A stretch of DNA of 62,718 nt. Source: Pseudomonadota bacterium. Lineage in GTDB: Bacteria; Pseudomonadota; Alphaproteobacteria; Rhizobiales; Pleomorphomonadaceae. The notes beneath the pieces are model-generated. The model saw nothing but the letters and a program-made list of their open reading frames with translations. It was not told where the DNA came from and did not search any database. Positions 44,899 through 53,208 of the stretch are shown in pieces. The stretch is from positions 1-62,718 of the forward strand of contig JAGSYV010000041.1 of the NCBI GenBank assembly GCA_018262505.1, given 5' to 3'. Within the stretch, counting starts at the first letter, position 1, and each line of letters opens with the position of its first letter. The translations under genes and the position numbers were made by a program.

Positions 44899-45042
44899 GG
44901 CCGTCTTCTTGCAGTCGTGAGGCCCGTCGGCCTCGTGGGGCAGTTGCAAATAAATAGCAACTGGCAGCCATGGCGTCATTACGAAGCCCTGACAGTTTAT
45001 TATTCGATCTTGCCAAACGGCGCCGACAGGCCAGCATGGCGC

Positions 45043-45852
45043 ATGCCCATCCTCACCAACGGCTCCCCGCAGGAAGACTGGATCGACCCGGACGACGTGC
45101 CCCAGCCGGTGCTCATCTATGGCTTCGTGGCCGACAAGTTTGTCGGTGTCGAGCTTCCCTCGCATGTCCACGTCAAGAGCCAGCTCATCCTGGTACAGCG
45201 CGGCGTGCTGCGCTGCGAAGTGGCGGGCGGGTTGTGGATCGTGCCGCCGCAGAGCGCCATCTGGATTCCCGGCGGCGCGTTGCATTCGGTGTGGATGAGC
45301 GGCGCGCTCGAAGGCTACAACGCCTTCATCGATCCCTCCGTCAGCCATTGCCTGCCACAGCGCTGCTGCGCCGTGTCGGTGTCGCCCCTCCTGCGCGAGC
45401 TGATGCGGCGCGGGGCGCGGCTGCCGTCGCTCTACGAGGAAGGCGGGGCGAATTCGCGCCTGCTCATCGTGCTGCTCGACGAGGTGGCGGCCTCGAAGAT
45501 TGAGGATCTCCACCTGCCCATGCCCGCCGATCCCAAGCTGCGCCATCTGGCCGAGGCGATGATGGCCGCCCCCGCCGACCGCTCAACGCTGGAGGTCTGG
45601 GCCAAGCGCGCCTGCCTCAGCGAGCGCACGCTGGCCCGCCGCATCGTCGAACAGACCGGCATGAGCTTCGGCCGCTGGCGCCAGCAGCTCGCCGTCATGC
45701 TGGCCATCCAATGGCTGGCCGCCGGCGCCTCCCTGCAAACGGTCGCCGCCGACCTCGGCTACGAAAGCGTCCCAAGTTTCGTGACGATGTTCAGGAAAAC
45801 GCTGGGAACCTCGCCGGGGCGGTATATGGCGGAGAGGTATGGCGAGGGGTGA
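45043..45852 (+). CDS. AraC family transcriptional regulator with cupin sensor
   Basis: 269 residues from the ATG at 45043. N-terminal cupin: LPSHVHVKSQLILVQRGVLR and WIVPPQSAIWIPGGALHSV (about 35-85). C-terminal AraC HTH: CLSERTLARRIVEQTGMSFG, then VAADLGYESVPSFVTMFRK. Typical of MarA-type one-component sensors controlling a divergent gene, here the O-methyltransferase. The longer open frame upstream is antisense to that gene and is not used. Confidence 0.9.
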   Translation: MPILTNGSPQEDWIDPDDVPQPVLIYGFVADKFVGVELPSHVHVKSQLILVQRGVLRCEVAGGLWIVPPQSAIWIPGGALHSVWMSGALEGYNAFIDPSVSHCLPQRCCAVSVSPLLRELMRRGARLPSLYEEGGANSRLLIVLLDEVAASKIEDLHLPMPADPKLRHLAEAMMAAPADRSTLEVWAKRACLSERTLARRIVEQTGMSFGRWRQQLAVMLAIQWLAAGASLQTVAADLGYESVPSFVTMFRKTLGTSPGRYMAERYGEG

Positions 45853-45855
45853 GCG

Positions 45856-46995
45856 ATGGCCGCTCTCACCCGCCTGCGACCCGAGGTACGCATCTCTCCG
45901 GCCGGAGAAGTGCAAATTGATGCGTCATTCCTTGATACGATCGTGAGACCCGTCGGCGAATCCTTCGTTAGCGAGAAGATTGACAGAAATCGTCACTGCT
46001 ATTCGGAGTTGCTGCATGACCCTGAGCTTGTCACTGAAGAGCAAGCGATTAGCAAAATCGATGACCGCTTCGCCATCGCATGGGAAGCGGAAATGGGGAT
46101 ATCCCTGAGGGACTTCCGAGTAGCGCTTGAAGTGCTTCAAGATCGGTTGGTTGAAGCCGGGCGGGCATGGGAGATTTTGCCAAGGCCGGCACTAATCCAG
46201 TATCTCAGCGAGCATACAACTTGCGCAGAGCAGTTTGTTGCGGCATTCGAACTATTACCGCGCGAGGGCTGGAAGAGCATTTCTTCCCCATACACTGATC
46301 AGGACCGGCAACCGTGGAGATTCAGAAGGCGCCTGTCTATCGCTCGGCGCCCCATTATTAGATTAGAACCACCACTCGAGTCAGACGTCTTGATTGCGCC
46401 AGGCATGATCCGCGACGCCTTCAGCATCCAACTTCACAATTTTTACCTTGGTCAATACGATCTCAGTTCGCTTGCTTCAAAAGAGATGCGGAGCTGGAGA
46501 GAGCATATAGTTGCGCAGGAGGCAGCTGAATTCGAGGAAGTAGTTGTCACGCGCCTAAGGGAACTTGGATGGCAGGCAAAGCGAGGTGCGAAATTCTCCC
46601 ATATTCTGGGCCGAAAGCTATCGGGCGATCCCGGCGATATTGACGTTCTGGCTTGGCATCCTGATGGGCGCGTTATGCTTCTCGAATGCAAAAATCTTCA
46701 GTTTGCCAAGACTTCCAGCGAGATCGCTAAGCAGCTCTACAAATTTCGGGGGAAGACAGATGAAAAGGGTCGTCCGGACCTCCTCGGTAAGCATCTCAAG
46801 CGAATGGAACTTGCGCGGGAAAACACGGCCGCATTTCAGTCTCACCTAAATCTGTCCGACGTCCGAATAGACGGCGCTTTGGTTTTCGCCCACACTGTTC
46901 CGATGAGTTTCGCGGCCGAGCGCATAGGTCATGCCGTCACGTTGCTAACCTATGACCAGATGGAAGCAGCATTCGGATGCCATATTGAGACATAG
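45856..46995 (+). CDS. PD-(D/E)XK nuclease-like protein, possibly 5'-truncated
   Basis: 379 residues. Residues about 225-310 show a PD-(D/E)XK nuclease pattern: GDPGDIDVLAWHPDGRVMLL then ECKNLQFAK, with Asp, Glu-x-Lys and a following helix. The first 220 residues are helical with no recognised domain. Composition is nearer 50% GC and codon use is mixed, unlike the AraC gene 3 bp before, so it looks acquired. The start sits right at the AraC stop with no ribosome site of note, so the true N-terminus may have been lost. An IS110 element follows directly. Possibly part of a defence or restriction system. Confidence 0.65.
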   Translation: MAALTRLRPEVRISPAGEVQIDASFLDTIVRPVGESFVSEKIDRNRHCYSELLHDPELVTEEQAISKIDDRFAIAWEAEMGISLRDFRVALEVLQDRLVEAGRAWEILPRPALIQYLSEHTTCAEQFVAAFELLPREGWKSISSPYTDQDRQPWRFRRRLSIARRPIIRLEPPLESDVLIAPGMIRDAFSIQLHNFYLGQYDLSSLASKEMRSWREHIVAQEAAEFEEVVVTRLRELGWQAKRGAKFSHILGRKLSGDPGDIDVLAWHPDGRVMLLECKNLQFAKTSSEIAKQLYKFRGKTDEKGRPDLLGKHLKRMELARENTAAFQSHLNLSDVRIDGALVFAHTVPMSFAAERIGHAVTLLTYDQMEAAFGCHIET

Positions 46996-47192
46996 TAAGG
47001 CTACCCAGGAGAGGCGAAGATCCCGCCGCCCCCTGTCTGTTTGTGATGTGGCACTGTGTGGTGGCGGAGGGGAGCCCGTCCCCCCTTGGGCACCACCCCG
47101 TTTGGGAGCAAGGGCCCCCTCCGCTTGGTCTTCAACCTGAACAGTTGCTTGGGCCTACCACGAGCCCGCATGACATGGACAGGAGCCTTACC
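46996..47192 (+). ncRNA. Probable IS110 bridge-RNA region
   Basis: IS110-group elements transcribe a bridge RNA from the non-coding left end; this 197-bp segment occupies that place. It has G/C-rich self-complementary tracts such as GGAGGGGAGCCCGTCCCCCC and GGGCACCACCCCG. The loops that would guide target and donor were not resolved by eye. The presence of the RNA is inferred from the family. Confidence 0.45.
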
Positions 47193-48116
47193 ATGCCACA
47201 GATCATCGTTGGCTGCGATCTCTCCCGCGCCTTCATCGACGTCTGCATCAATGCCGGGCGGACGACGTCGAGGATCGAGAATACCAAGCCCGCCATCGCA
47301 GAATGGCTAACCACGCTCGACGTCTCTGCTCTCGTTGTCTTCGAAGCGACCAGTGGATGCGACGGCATCCTCATGGAAGCCCTCGATCAGCGCCGCATGG
47401 ACTATGCCCGCGTCAATCCGCGCCAGGCGCGTGAGTTTGCGCGAGCGCTCGGCGTTCTTGCAAAGACAGACAAGGTCGACGCGCGCGTCCTTGCCCAGAT
47501 GGGCCAACGCCTGCCGCTCACTCCCACTGCGCCACAAGAGCCCGACAGAAAGCGTCTCGCCGACTTTCTCAGGCGGCGCAAGCAGTTGGTCGAAGCCCGC
47601 AAAGCCGAAAAGCTGCGACGCCACAGCGCGGGACAGCTGGAATTGCTCCAAGATATCGAAAGCATGATCGCCATCCTCGACCAACGGATAGACAAACTGG
47701 ACAAGCAGATCGCCGCCATCATCTCCGAAAGCAAGCCCCTGGCCGCACAGGCGCAGTTGCTGTCGGCCGTGCCCGGCGTCGGCCCCACAGTCCTCGCGAC
47801 CCTGCTCGGCGAACTCCCTGAACTTGGCACCCTTGATCGACGACGCCTTGCCTCCCTTGCAGGCCTCGCTCCCCATGCGCGCGAAAGCGGAACATGGAAA
47901 GGAGCAAGACGCATCTGGGGCGGACGAAGGAAGGGCAGAGAAGCGCTTTACATCGCCGCTCTCACCGCCACGCGCCGCATCCCGGCCCTCATCGCCCTAC
48001 GCGAAAGAATGAGAGCCGCAGGCAAAGCACCAAAGACAATTCTCATCGCAGCCGGACGCCAACTGCTCGTCATCCTCAATGCGATGATCCGAAACAATCA
48101 ACCCATCAGACTATGA
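47193..48116 (+). CDS. IS110 family transposase
   Basis: 307 residues from the ATG at 47193 (AGGAGC upstream); the ATG at 47175 is possible. N-terminal RuvC-like DEDD domain: VGCDLSRAFIDVCI (Asp), VVFEATSG (Glu), AKTDKVDARVLA (Asp pair). C-terminal Transposase_20 domain: LSAVPGVGPTVLATLLGELP and LASLAGLAPHARESG, with the Ser nucleophile expected near ARESG. Appears complete. Confidence 0.93.
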   Translation: MPQIIVGCDLSRAFIDVCINAGRTTSRIENTKPAIAEWLTTLDVSALVVFEATSGCDGILMEALDQRRMDYARVNPRQAREFARALGVLAKTDKVDARVLAQMGQRLPLTPTAPQEPDRKRLADFLRRRKQLVEARKAEKLRRHSAGQLELLQDIESMIAILDQRIDKLDKQIAAIISESKPLAAQAQLLSAVPGVGPTVLATLLGELPELGTLDRRRLASLAGLAPHARESGTWKGARRIWGGRRKGREALYIAALTATRRIPALIALRERMRAAGKAPKTILIAAGRQLLVILNAMIRNNQPIRL

Positions 48117-48131
48117 GCACAACACAGTTGC

Positions 48132-49178
48132 CTATCGGGCCGGCAACAGGCCGTTGGCGCGGAACCAGGCCACTTCGTCGCGGAGGGTTTCGCGGACCGG
48201 GCGATAGTCCAGGCCCAGCTCCGTTTTGCTCTTGGTGGGGTCGTAGCGCGAGCGACCGTCCTCCCTCGCCATGTTGCGCGCCACCGCCCAGCTGAGCAGC
48301 ACCGGCTTGCCGGTGACCCGCGCGTAGACTTCGTTGCCGGCAGCGATCAGGTAGAGCAAGGGCAGCGGAAGGTGCCGCGTCGGCGCCTTGGCCCCGGTCA
48401 CCTCACCGATCAACGGCATCAGATCGGCCATGGTCATATGCCGCCCGGCGGCAAGGTAGCGTTCGCCGCGCCGCCCCTTGAGGTTGGCGAGGATCATCGC
48501 CCTGGCGACATCCCGGGCATCCACCACCGAGAACGAGCCCGGCGGCACCCCCGGCAGGCGTTCCAACGCCACGTCCAGCACCGTCTGCCCCGCCGATGTC
48601 GGGCCGATGTCGCCCGGTCCGTGCATCCAGCCGGGCAGCACCATGGCCGCCCAGAAATCGGGATGGGTGTCGAGAAAGCCGAGCACCACGCGCTCCGACA
48701 GGATCTTGCTGCGATAGTAATCGTCGGCGTCCCGCTCATCGCGCAGCTTGGTCTCGTCGGTGATCTGCCCCGGCGCGCCGCGCAGCACGGCGATCGAACT
48801 GGTGTGGACGAAACGCCGCACCCCGGCATCCCATGCCTGCTGCAACAGCGCCCGCGTTCCCTCGACATTGGTCGCCTTGAGCGCGTCCCAATGGTGCCCG
48901 CCTCTGTAGGAATCGCGGAAATAGGCGGCCGTATGGAACACCACGTCCACCCCTTGCAGCGCCGCCGCGAAAGCCGGCACATCCAGCATGTCGCCGGTCA
49001 CGATATCGAGGTCCAGGCCGGCGAACTGCCGGGCAGCCTTCTGAGGCGAGCGGGCCAGCGCCCGCACACGCCAGCCGTCGGCGATCAGTTCGCGCACCAG
49101 ATTGTTGCCGAGAAGCCCGGTCGCCCCCGTCACGAAGGCCAACGGCGGGGAGGACGTGTTGTTCAGATCGCTCGACAT
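48132..49178 (-). CDS. NAD-dependent epimerase/dihydroflavonol reductase-like extended SDR
   Basis: 348 residues. Rossmann motif FVTGATGLLGNNLVREL at the N-terminus, DVVFHTAAYFRDSY, VHTSSIAVL, and YYRSKILSERVV with the catalytic Tyr-x-x-x-Lys. The C-terminal helical part (LPLPLLYLIAAGNEVYARV) matches the dihydroflavonol-4-reductase/HpnA-like group. Transcribed from a MerR-type promoter shared with the divergent MerR regulator. Its stop lies at the IS110 right edge but the gene is intact. Confidence 0.9.
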   Translation of the reverse strand: MSSDLNNTSSPPLAFVTGATGLLGNNLVRELIADGWRVRALARSPQKAARQFAGLDLDIVTGDMLDVPAFAAALQGVDVVFHTAAYFRDSYRGGHHWDALKATNVEGTRALLQQAWDAGVRRFVHTSSIAVLRGAPGQITDETKLRDERDADDYYRSKILSERVVLGFLDTHPDFWAAMVLPGWMHGPGDIGPTSAGQTVLDVALERLPGVPPGSFSVVDARDVARAMILANLKGRRGERYLAAGRHMTMADLMPLIGEVTGAKAPTRHLPLPLLYLIAAGNEVYARVTGKPVLLSWAVARNMAREDGRSRYDPTKSKTELGLDYRPVRETLRDEVAWFRANGLLPAR

Positions 49179-49207
49179 GAGACTGCTCCACAGATATGGG
49201 AGCTCCT

Positions 49208-49238
49208 TCTATAAGACTGGACCAAGGTCCATGGTCAA
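49208..49238 (-). promoter_or_regulatory. MerR-type promoter with 19-bp spacer and dyad
   Basis: Minus strand: -35 TTGACC (49233-49238), -10 TATAGA (49208-49213), separated by 19 bp that contain the dyad TGGACCTTGGTCCA (49218-49231). The over-long spacer with an internal dyad is the classic MerR-activated arrangement. It drives the SDR; the MerR gene is divergent 26 bp away. Confidence 0.8.
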
Positions 49239-49263
49239 GGGGTGTTGGAGGCACGAGGCGAAA

Positions 49264-49689
49264 ATGCTGATCGGTGAATTTTCCCAGCGGACAGGGCTCA
49301 GCCAGGACACCATCCGCTTCTATGTTCGCAAGGGTTTGCTCGCGCCGGAGCTCGGCACCAAGGGCGGCCGCAACCCCTACCAGATCTTCTCCAAGCGCGA
49401 CGCCTCAACGGCACGGATGATCCGCTTCGCGCAATCGCTAGGCATGCCCCTCAAGGAGATTGCCAAGATCACCGCCGAACTGCAGCGCCAGGGTCTCTCG
49501 CCGGCCCGCGAAATCGAGCTGATGGACGAACAGCTTGCCAGGCTCAAACAGAAGGCGGCCGAACTGGCCGAATTGACCTGTTATCTCAGCGCAAAACGCG
49601 ACTGGGTCGCACGTGGCAAGCCGGGCAACGAACCGCATTTTCTCGAGGAGGCGCCCTGCCGGGCTTCAACCGTTACTGGGGGCAGATGA
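49264..49689 (+). CDS. MerR family transcriptional regulator
   Basis: 141 residues. HTH_MerR at the N-terminus: MLIGEFSQRTGLSQDTIRFY with VRKGLLAPE, then a wing (GGRNPYQIFSKRD), and a coiled-coil dimer helix to about residue 110. No metal-binding Cys trio; the C-terminal YLSAKRDWVARGKPG region belongs to the soxR-like/organic-ligand group. Activates the divergent SDR through the 19-bp-spacer promoter. Its 3' end has a second diverged copy at 55085. Confidence 0.92.
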   Translation: MLIGEFSQRTGLSQDTIRFYVRKGLLAPELGTKGGRNPYQIFSKRDASTARMIRFAQSLGMPLKEIAKITAELQRQGLSPAREIELMDEQLARLKQKAAELAELTCYLSAKRDWVARGKPGNEPHFLEEAPCRASTVTGGR

Positions 49690-49737
49690 TCCGCCAGTCC
49701 CTCAAGGGTCGTGCCAGCCCGAGTGCGAACGTCGGGC

Positions 49738-49852
49738 AATAGGCGCCATGCTGGGGGATGAGTGCGGCGACGAAATCCATCACAGCACGGACAAACGGTG
49801 TCTTGTGCAAATCGCGATGAACGAGAAGCCTGATATTCCGGCAGAAGAGGGG
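49738..49852 (-). pseudogene. LysR C-terminal remnant
   Basis: The minus strand encodes NIRLLVHRDLHKTPFVRAVM then DFVAALIPQHGA, the typical end of a LysR effector domain, with nothing upstream because the Fic gene ends at 49865. Suggests Fic DNA replaced the rest of a LysR gene. The natural stop also seems lost. Confidence 0.65.
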
Positions 49853-49864
49853 ACTGAGCTGGCT

Positions 49865-51046
49865 TCAGACCGCCGTGGGGAGCGGGTCAGCGCCCTCGCT
49901 CAGGATTGCGAGATATCCCCGATAACTGAAAACACGGCCCCGTTTGCGGCCAGTGACCTCCTCGACAATGCCGAGTTGCTCCAGATCGGCGAGCGCCGCA
50001 TTCACCGTCGGGGCAGAGAGGCCCGTCTGCTGAGCGAGCTGGTTGGCCGTCAGATAGGGATTTTGCTGGAACAGATCATGGATACGCAGCGCCGAGCCGG
50101 CCCGGTCACTCTCCACCGTGATCCGTTCGCGGTCTTCCTTGAACAGCTCGACGATCCGGGTGGCCGCGTCGAACGCCTGATTGGCGGTGTCTGCGACACC
50201 CGTGAGAAAGAAGTCGAGCCAGGCTTCCCACGCGCCATGCTCGCGCACCTCCTGAAGCAGGCGGTAATAGTCGGCGCGGTGGGTTTTAAGATAAAGGCTC
50301 AGGTAAAGCAGTGGTTTGCGCAGTACGCCGTTGACGCAGAGATACAGCGTGACCAGCAGACGACCGATCCTGCCATTGCCGTCCAGAAACGGGTGAATGG
50401 TCTCGAACTGAACATGCAACAGACCGGCCTTGATCAGCGCTGGCAGTCGCGAGCCTTCTTCGTGCATGAACCGCTCAAGCGCATCGAGGCAACCATCCAT
50501 TTCGGTCGGCGGTGGTGGCACGAAGAGCGCGTTGCCGGGACGCGAACCGCCGATCCAATTCTGCGAGCGCCGAAATTCGCCGGGGTTCTTCGTGCCACCC
50601 CGTCCGCTTTGCAGCAGTCGTGCGTGCATCTCACGGATTAGCCGTAGCGATAGGGGCAGCTCTTCCAGCCGCTCCAGCCCGTACATCATGGCATCGACGT
50701 AGTTCGAGACTTCGCGGATATCGTCGATCGGCTGGCCGGCCTGCGCCTCGGTCTCGAAGCGGAGCAGGTCCGAAAGGGTCGATTGCGTGCCCTCGATCTG
50801 CGACGAGAGCACCGCTTCCTTCCGCACATACATATAGAGGAACAGTTCCTGACGCGGGAGCAGCATGGTAATGCCGTCCAGACGCCCCAAGGCTCGCTCC
50901 GCCAGACTCAGCCGTTCCAGCAGGGCAAGAACGTCGATCGACGGCTCCGGCGGCAAGGGCGGCGGCACGAAGGCGCGCACCATCTCTCCCGCAACGGGGG
51001 TCTCGACAAAATGGCCTAGCCGGAGAGTGGGCGCGAGGTCAGACAC
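49865..51046 (-). CDS. Fic-domain protein (class II, self-inhibited), probable AMP transferase
   Basis: 393 residues from the GTG at 51046; the family begins about there (LRLGHFVETPVAGEMVRAFVPPPLPP). N-terminal inhibitory helix motif SSQIEGT (S-x-x-x-E-G), Fic core HPFLDGNGRIGR with the catalytic His, and a C-terminal winged helix (LTANQLAQQTGLSAPTVNAAL). Fic proteins of this type modify target proteins with AMP and often autoregulate. An inverted repeat lies just upstream. Flanked by a LysR remnant, so probably acquired. Confidence 0.9.
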   Translation of the reverse strand: MSDLAPTLRLGHFVETPVAGEMVRAFVPPPLPPEPSIDVLALLERLSLAERALGRLDGITMLLPRQELFLYMYVRKEAVLSSQIEGTQSTLSDLLRFETEAQAGQPIDDIREVSNYVDAMMYGLERLEELPLSLRLIREMHARLLQSGRGGTKNPGEFRRSQNWIGGSRPGNALFVPPPPTEMDGCLDALERFMHEEGSRLPALIKAGLLHVQFETIHPFLDGNGRIGRLLVTLYLCVNGVLRKPLLYLSLYLKTHRADYYRLLQEVREHGAWEAWLDFFLTGVADTANQAFDAATRIVELFKEDRERITVESDRAGSALRIHDLFQQNPYLTANQLAQQTGLSAPTVNAALADLEQLGIVEEVTGRKRGRVFSYRGYLAILSEGADPLPTAV

Positions 51047-51066
51047 GCCCCAATATGCAGACCCAG

Positions 51067-51102
51067 CCTTATTTAAGCAATAGCCACTTGGGTTAAATAA
51101 GG
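51067..51102. promoter_or_regulatory. Inverted repeat in the Fic gene promoter
   Basis: Perfect 10-bp arms CCTTATTTAA and TTAAATAAGG separated by 16 bp, 20 bp upstream of the chosen Fic start. Possible operator for the Fic protein's own winged helix, or a foreign promoter element. Confidence 0.5.
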
Positions 51103-51423
51103 GGTGACCTAAGGTAAGCGCCCTTAAATAGCAGTCGATGAGGGGCACGCCCGGCTCGGCTGCAATGTGCGACAGTCCCCCGCCATGTCGGCCGATTTCC
51201 GCGGTGGGTTTGGTACCGCACGCCAGGTATCGAAGCTATCTTGCGCCGCGCTACGCCGCGTGGAGCCCCATCACCCAGCTTTGAGCGGGACCTGTCGAAT
51301 TCATCGGCACTTTCCAAGCGCTGATGGTAACCTAGGATGGGAGAAATTGGCGCGGGCCGCTGTCCTCGATGGGAAGAGCCCCGATAGAGTTTCCGGTCGG
51401 GTTCCGAGCAAAAAAGGCGAACG
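51103..51423. other. Intergenic region between Fic and ABC exporter genes
   Basis: About 320 bp of moderate GC between divergent genes. No gene, dyad or repeat recognised; expected to hold the ABC exporter promoter. Confidence 0.4.
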
Positions 51424-53208
51424 ATGACCGCACCCCAATCCTCGATCGTCCTGGCCGCCCCGGCCGCGCCCGCGACAGGTTGGATCGCCCGGCTTCGCCT
51501 GCATGGCTGGGCCCTCCTTGGTTTGCTGGCGTGCCAATTGGGACACGTTTCGGCGGCCCTGCTGCTGCCGGGGTTTAGCGCCGATGTCATCGACAAAGGC
51601 ATTCTCGCCAAGTCCACCGGCGCGATCCTGAGCTATGGCGGATTGATGGCCGCCGCCTCGCTGGTGCAACTCGTGCTCAGCATCGGCGCGGTCGCCCTCG
51701 GCGCGCATATCGCCTTCCGGGTTGGCCAGACTCTGCGGGCCGACGTCTTTGCCAAGGTCCACAACCTCGCCCTGGCGCAGGTCCAGAGCTTCAGTATCGG
51801 CTCTCTCATTACCCGCTGCACCAATGATGTGCTGCAAGTGCAGACCATGCTGACCATGACGCTGACCATGATCGTCATCGCGCCGATCATGGGGGTGGGC
51901 GGCGCCATCATGGCGTTGCGTCAGGATGTACAGTTGTCGAAGCTGTTGCTGATCGTGGTGCCGATCCTGGCGCTGATCATCGGTTTTCTGACGGTTCGCG
52001 CCACACCGCTGTTCCAGCGCATGCAGAAGCAGCTCGATGGGGTCAACACGATCCTGCGCGAACAGATCGAAGGCATTCGGGTCATTCGCGCCTTTCTGCA
52101 AGAGGGTAGCGAGAGCCGGCGGTTTGCGGCGGCCAACGCGGACCTGACCGACACCGCGCTGCGCGCCGGGCGGCTGATGACAGCGATCAGCCCCACGCTG
52201 ACCGCTGTGATGCAGCTGGCCTCCGTTGCCCTGATCTGGGCGGGTTCGAGCCGCATCATCAGCGGCAATCTGCAGATCGGCGCGCTGATCTCCTTCCTGT
52301 CCTACGTCTCGCTGATCCTGATCTCCGTGATGATGATGGGCATGCTGGTGGTGCTGCTGCCGCGGGCCCTGGTCAGCGCACGACGGATCAGCGACCTGCT
52401 TCAGAGCCCGGCCATGGTGGGGCCGCCCGCCCATCCGCAAGCCCTGGCGGAAAAAGGCACCGGGCTGCCCTTGCGCTTCGAGGCGGTCAGCTTCGGCTAT
52501 CCGGGCGCGGAAGCCATGGTGCTCGAAAACATCGATTTTGAGGTTGCCCCCGGTGAGACCCTCGGCATCATCGGCGCCACCGGCTCGGGCAAGTCGACCA
52601 TCGTCAATCTGATCGCCCGACTGGACGATCCGAACACCGGACGCATTTTGTTCGGCGGTGTCGATCTCAGGGCGATCGCGCCCGAGGCGCTGAACGGACG
52701 GATCGGCTACGTTCCGCAAAAGACCTATCTCTTCTCGGGCAGCGTGGCCGACAGCTTGCGGCTCGGCAATCCCCTGGCCGATGAGGCGAAGCTCTGGCAG
52801 GCCCTTGAGATCGCCCAGGCCGCCGATTTCATCCGCGCGCTGCCCGGCAAACTGGCGGCGCCCGTCACCCAGGGCGGCACCAATTTTTCCGGCGGTCAGC
52901 GACAGCGGCTCGCCATCGCCAGGGCGCTGGTCTGCGACGCCGATCTCTACCTGTTCGACGACAGCTTCTCGGCGCTCGATCAGGCCACCGATGCGCGGTT
53001 GCGGGCGGAGCTTCGGCGCGCCACCGCTCGCGCGGTCACCGTCACCGTCAGCCAGCGTGTCGCATCGATCCAGGACGCCGACCGCATCCTCGTGCTCGAT
53101 CGCGGCAAGACCGTCGGCTTCGGGCCGCATGCGGCGCTGATCGAGGACTGCCCTGTTTATGCCGACATCGTGCGGTCGCAGCGGGCCGTGGCCGAGGATG
53201 CCGCATGA
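51424..53208 (+). CDS. Heterodimeric ABC exporter subunit 1 (degenerate ATP site)
   Basis: 594 residues: six-helix membrane domain (about 30-320) fused to an ATPase domain. Walker A GATGSGKST, canonical signature NFSGGQRQR, but the Walker B end reads LYLFDDSFSALD (Asp in place of the catalytic Glu) and the switch His is replaced (TVSQRVASI). This is the usual non-hydrolysing half of asymmetric exporters such as LmrC/TM287. Overlaps the next gene by 4 bp. Confidence 0.93.
   Translation: MTAPQSSIVLAAPAAPATGWIARLRLHGWALLGLLACQLGHVSAALLLPGFSADVIDKGILAKSTGAILSYGGLMAAASLVQLVLSIGAVALGAHIAFRVGQTLRADVFAKVHNLALAQVQSFSIGSLITRCTNDVLQVQTMLTMTLTMIVIAPIMGVGGAIMALRQDVQLSKLLLIVVPILALIIGFLTVRATPLFQRMQKQLDGVNTILREQIEGIRVIRAFLQEGSESRRFAAANADLTDTALRAGRLMTAISPTLTAVMQLASVALIWAGSSRIISGNLQIGALISFLSYVSLILISVMMMGMLVVLLPRALVSARRISDLLQSPAMVGPPAHPQALAEKGTGLPLRFEAVSFGYPGAEAMVLENIDFEVAPGETLGIIGATGSGKSTIVNLIARLDDPNTGRILFGGVDLRAIAPEALNGRIGYVPQKTYLFSGSVADSLRLGNPLADEAKLWQALEIAQAADFIRALPGKLAAPVTQGGTNFSGGQRQRLAIARALVCDADLYLFDDSFSALDQATDARLRAELRRATARAVTVTVSQRVASIQDADRILVLDRGKTVGFGPHAALIEDCPVYADIVRSQRAVAEDAA

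Larger units (their letters stand above)
46996..48131 (+). mobile_element. IS110-family insertion sequence (approximate limits)
   Basis: Transposase gene with about 195 bp of non-coding sequence on its 5' side and only 15 bp between its stop and the next gene. No obvious terminal inverted repeats, as expected for the family. The long 5' end and short 3' end place it with the IS110 rather than IS1111 group. Exact ends and target core were not determined. Confidence 0.75.

Noticed and set aside
44209..45546. 445-codon minus frame spanning the AraC gene and the O-methyltransferase
   Set aside because: Only the part from 44898 is protein-like (O-methyltransferase). The rest is the antisense shadow of the AraC gene on the plus strand.
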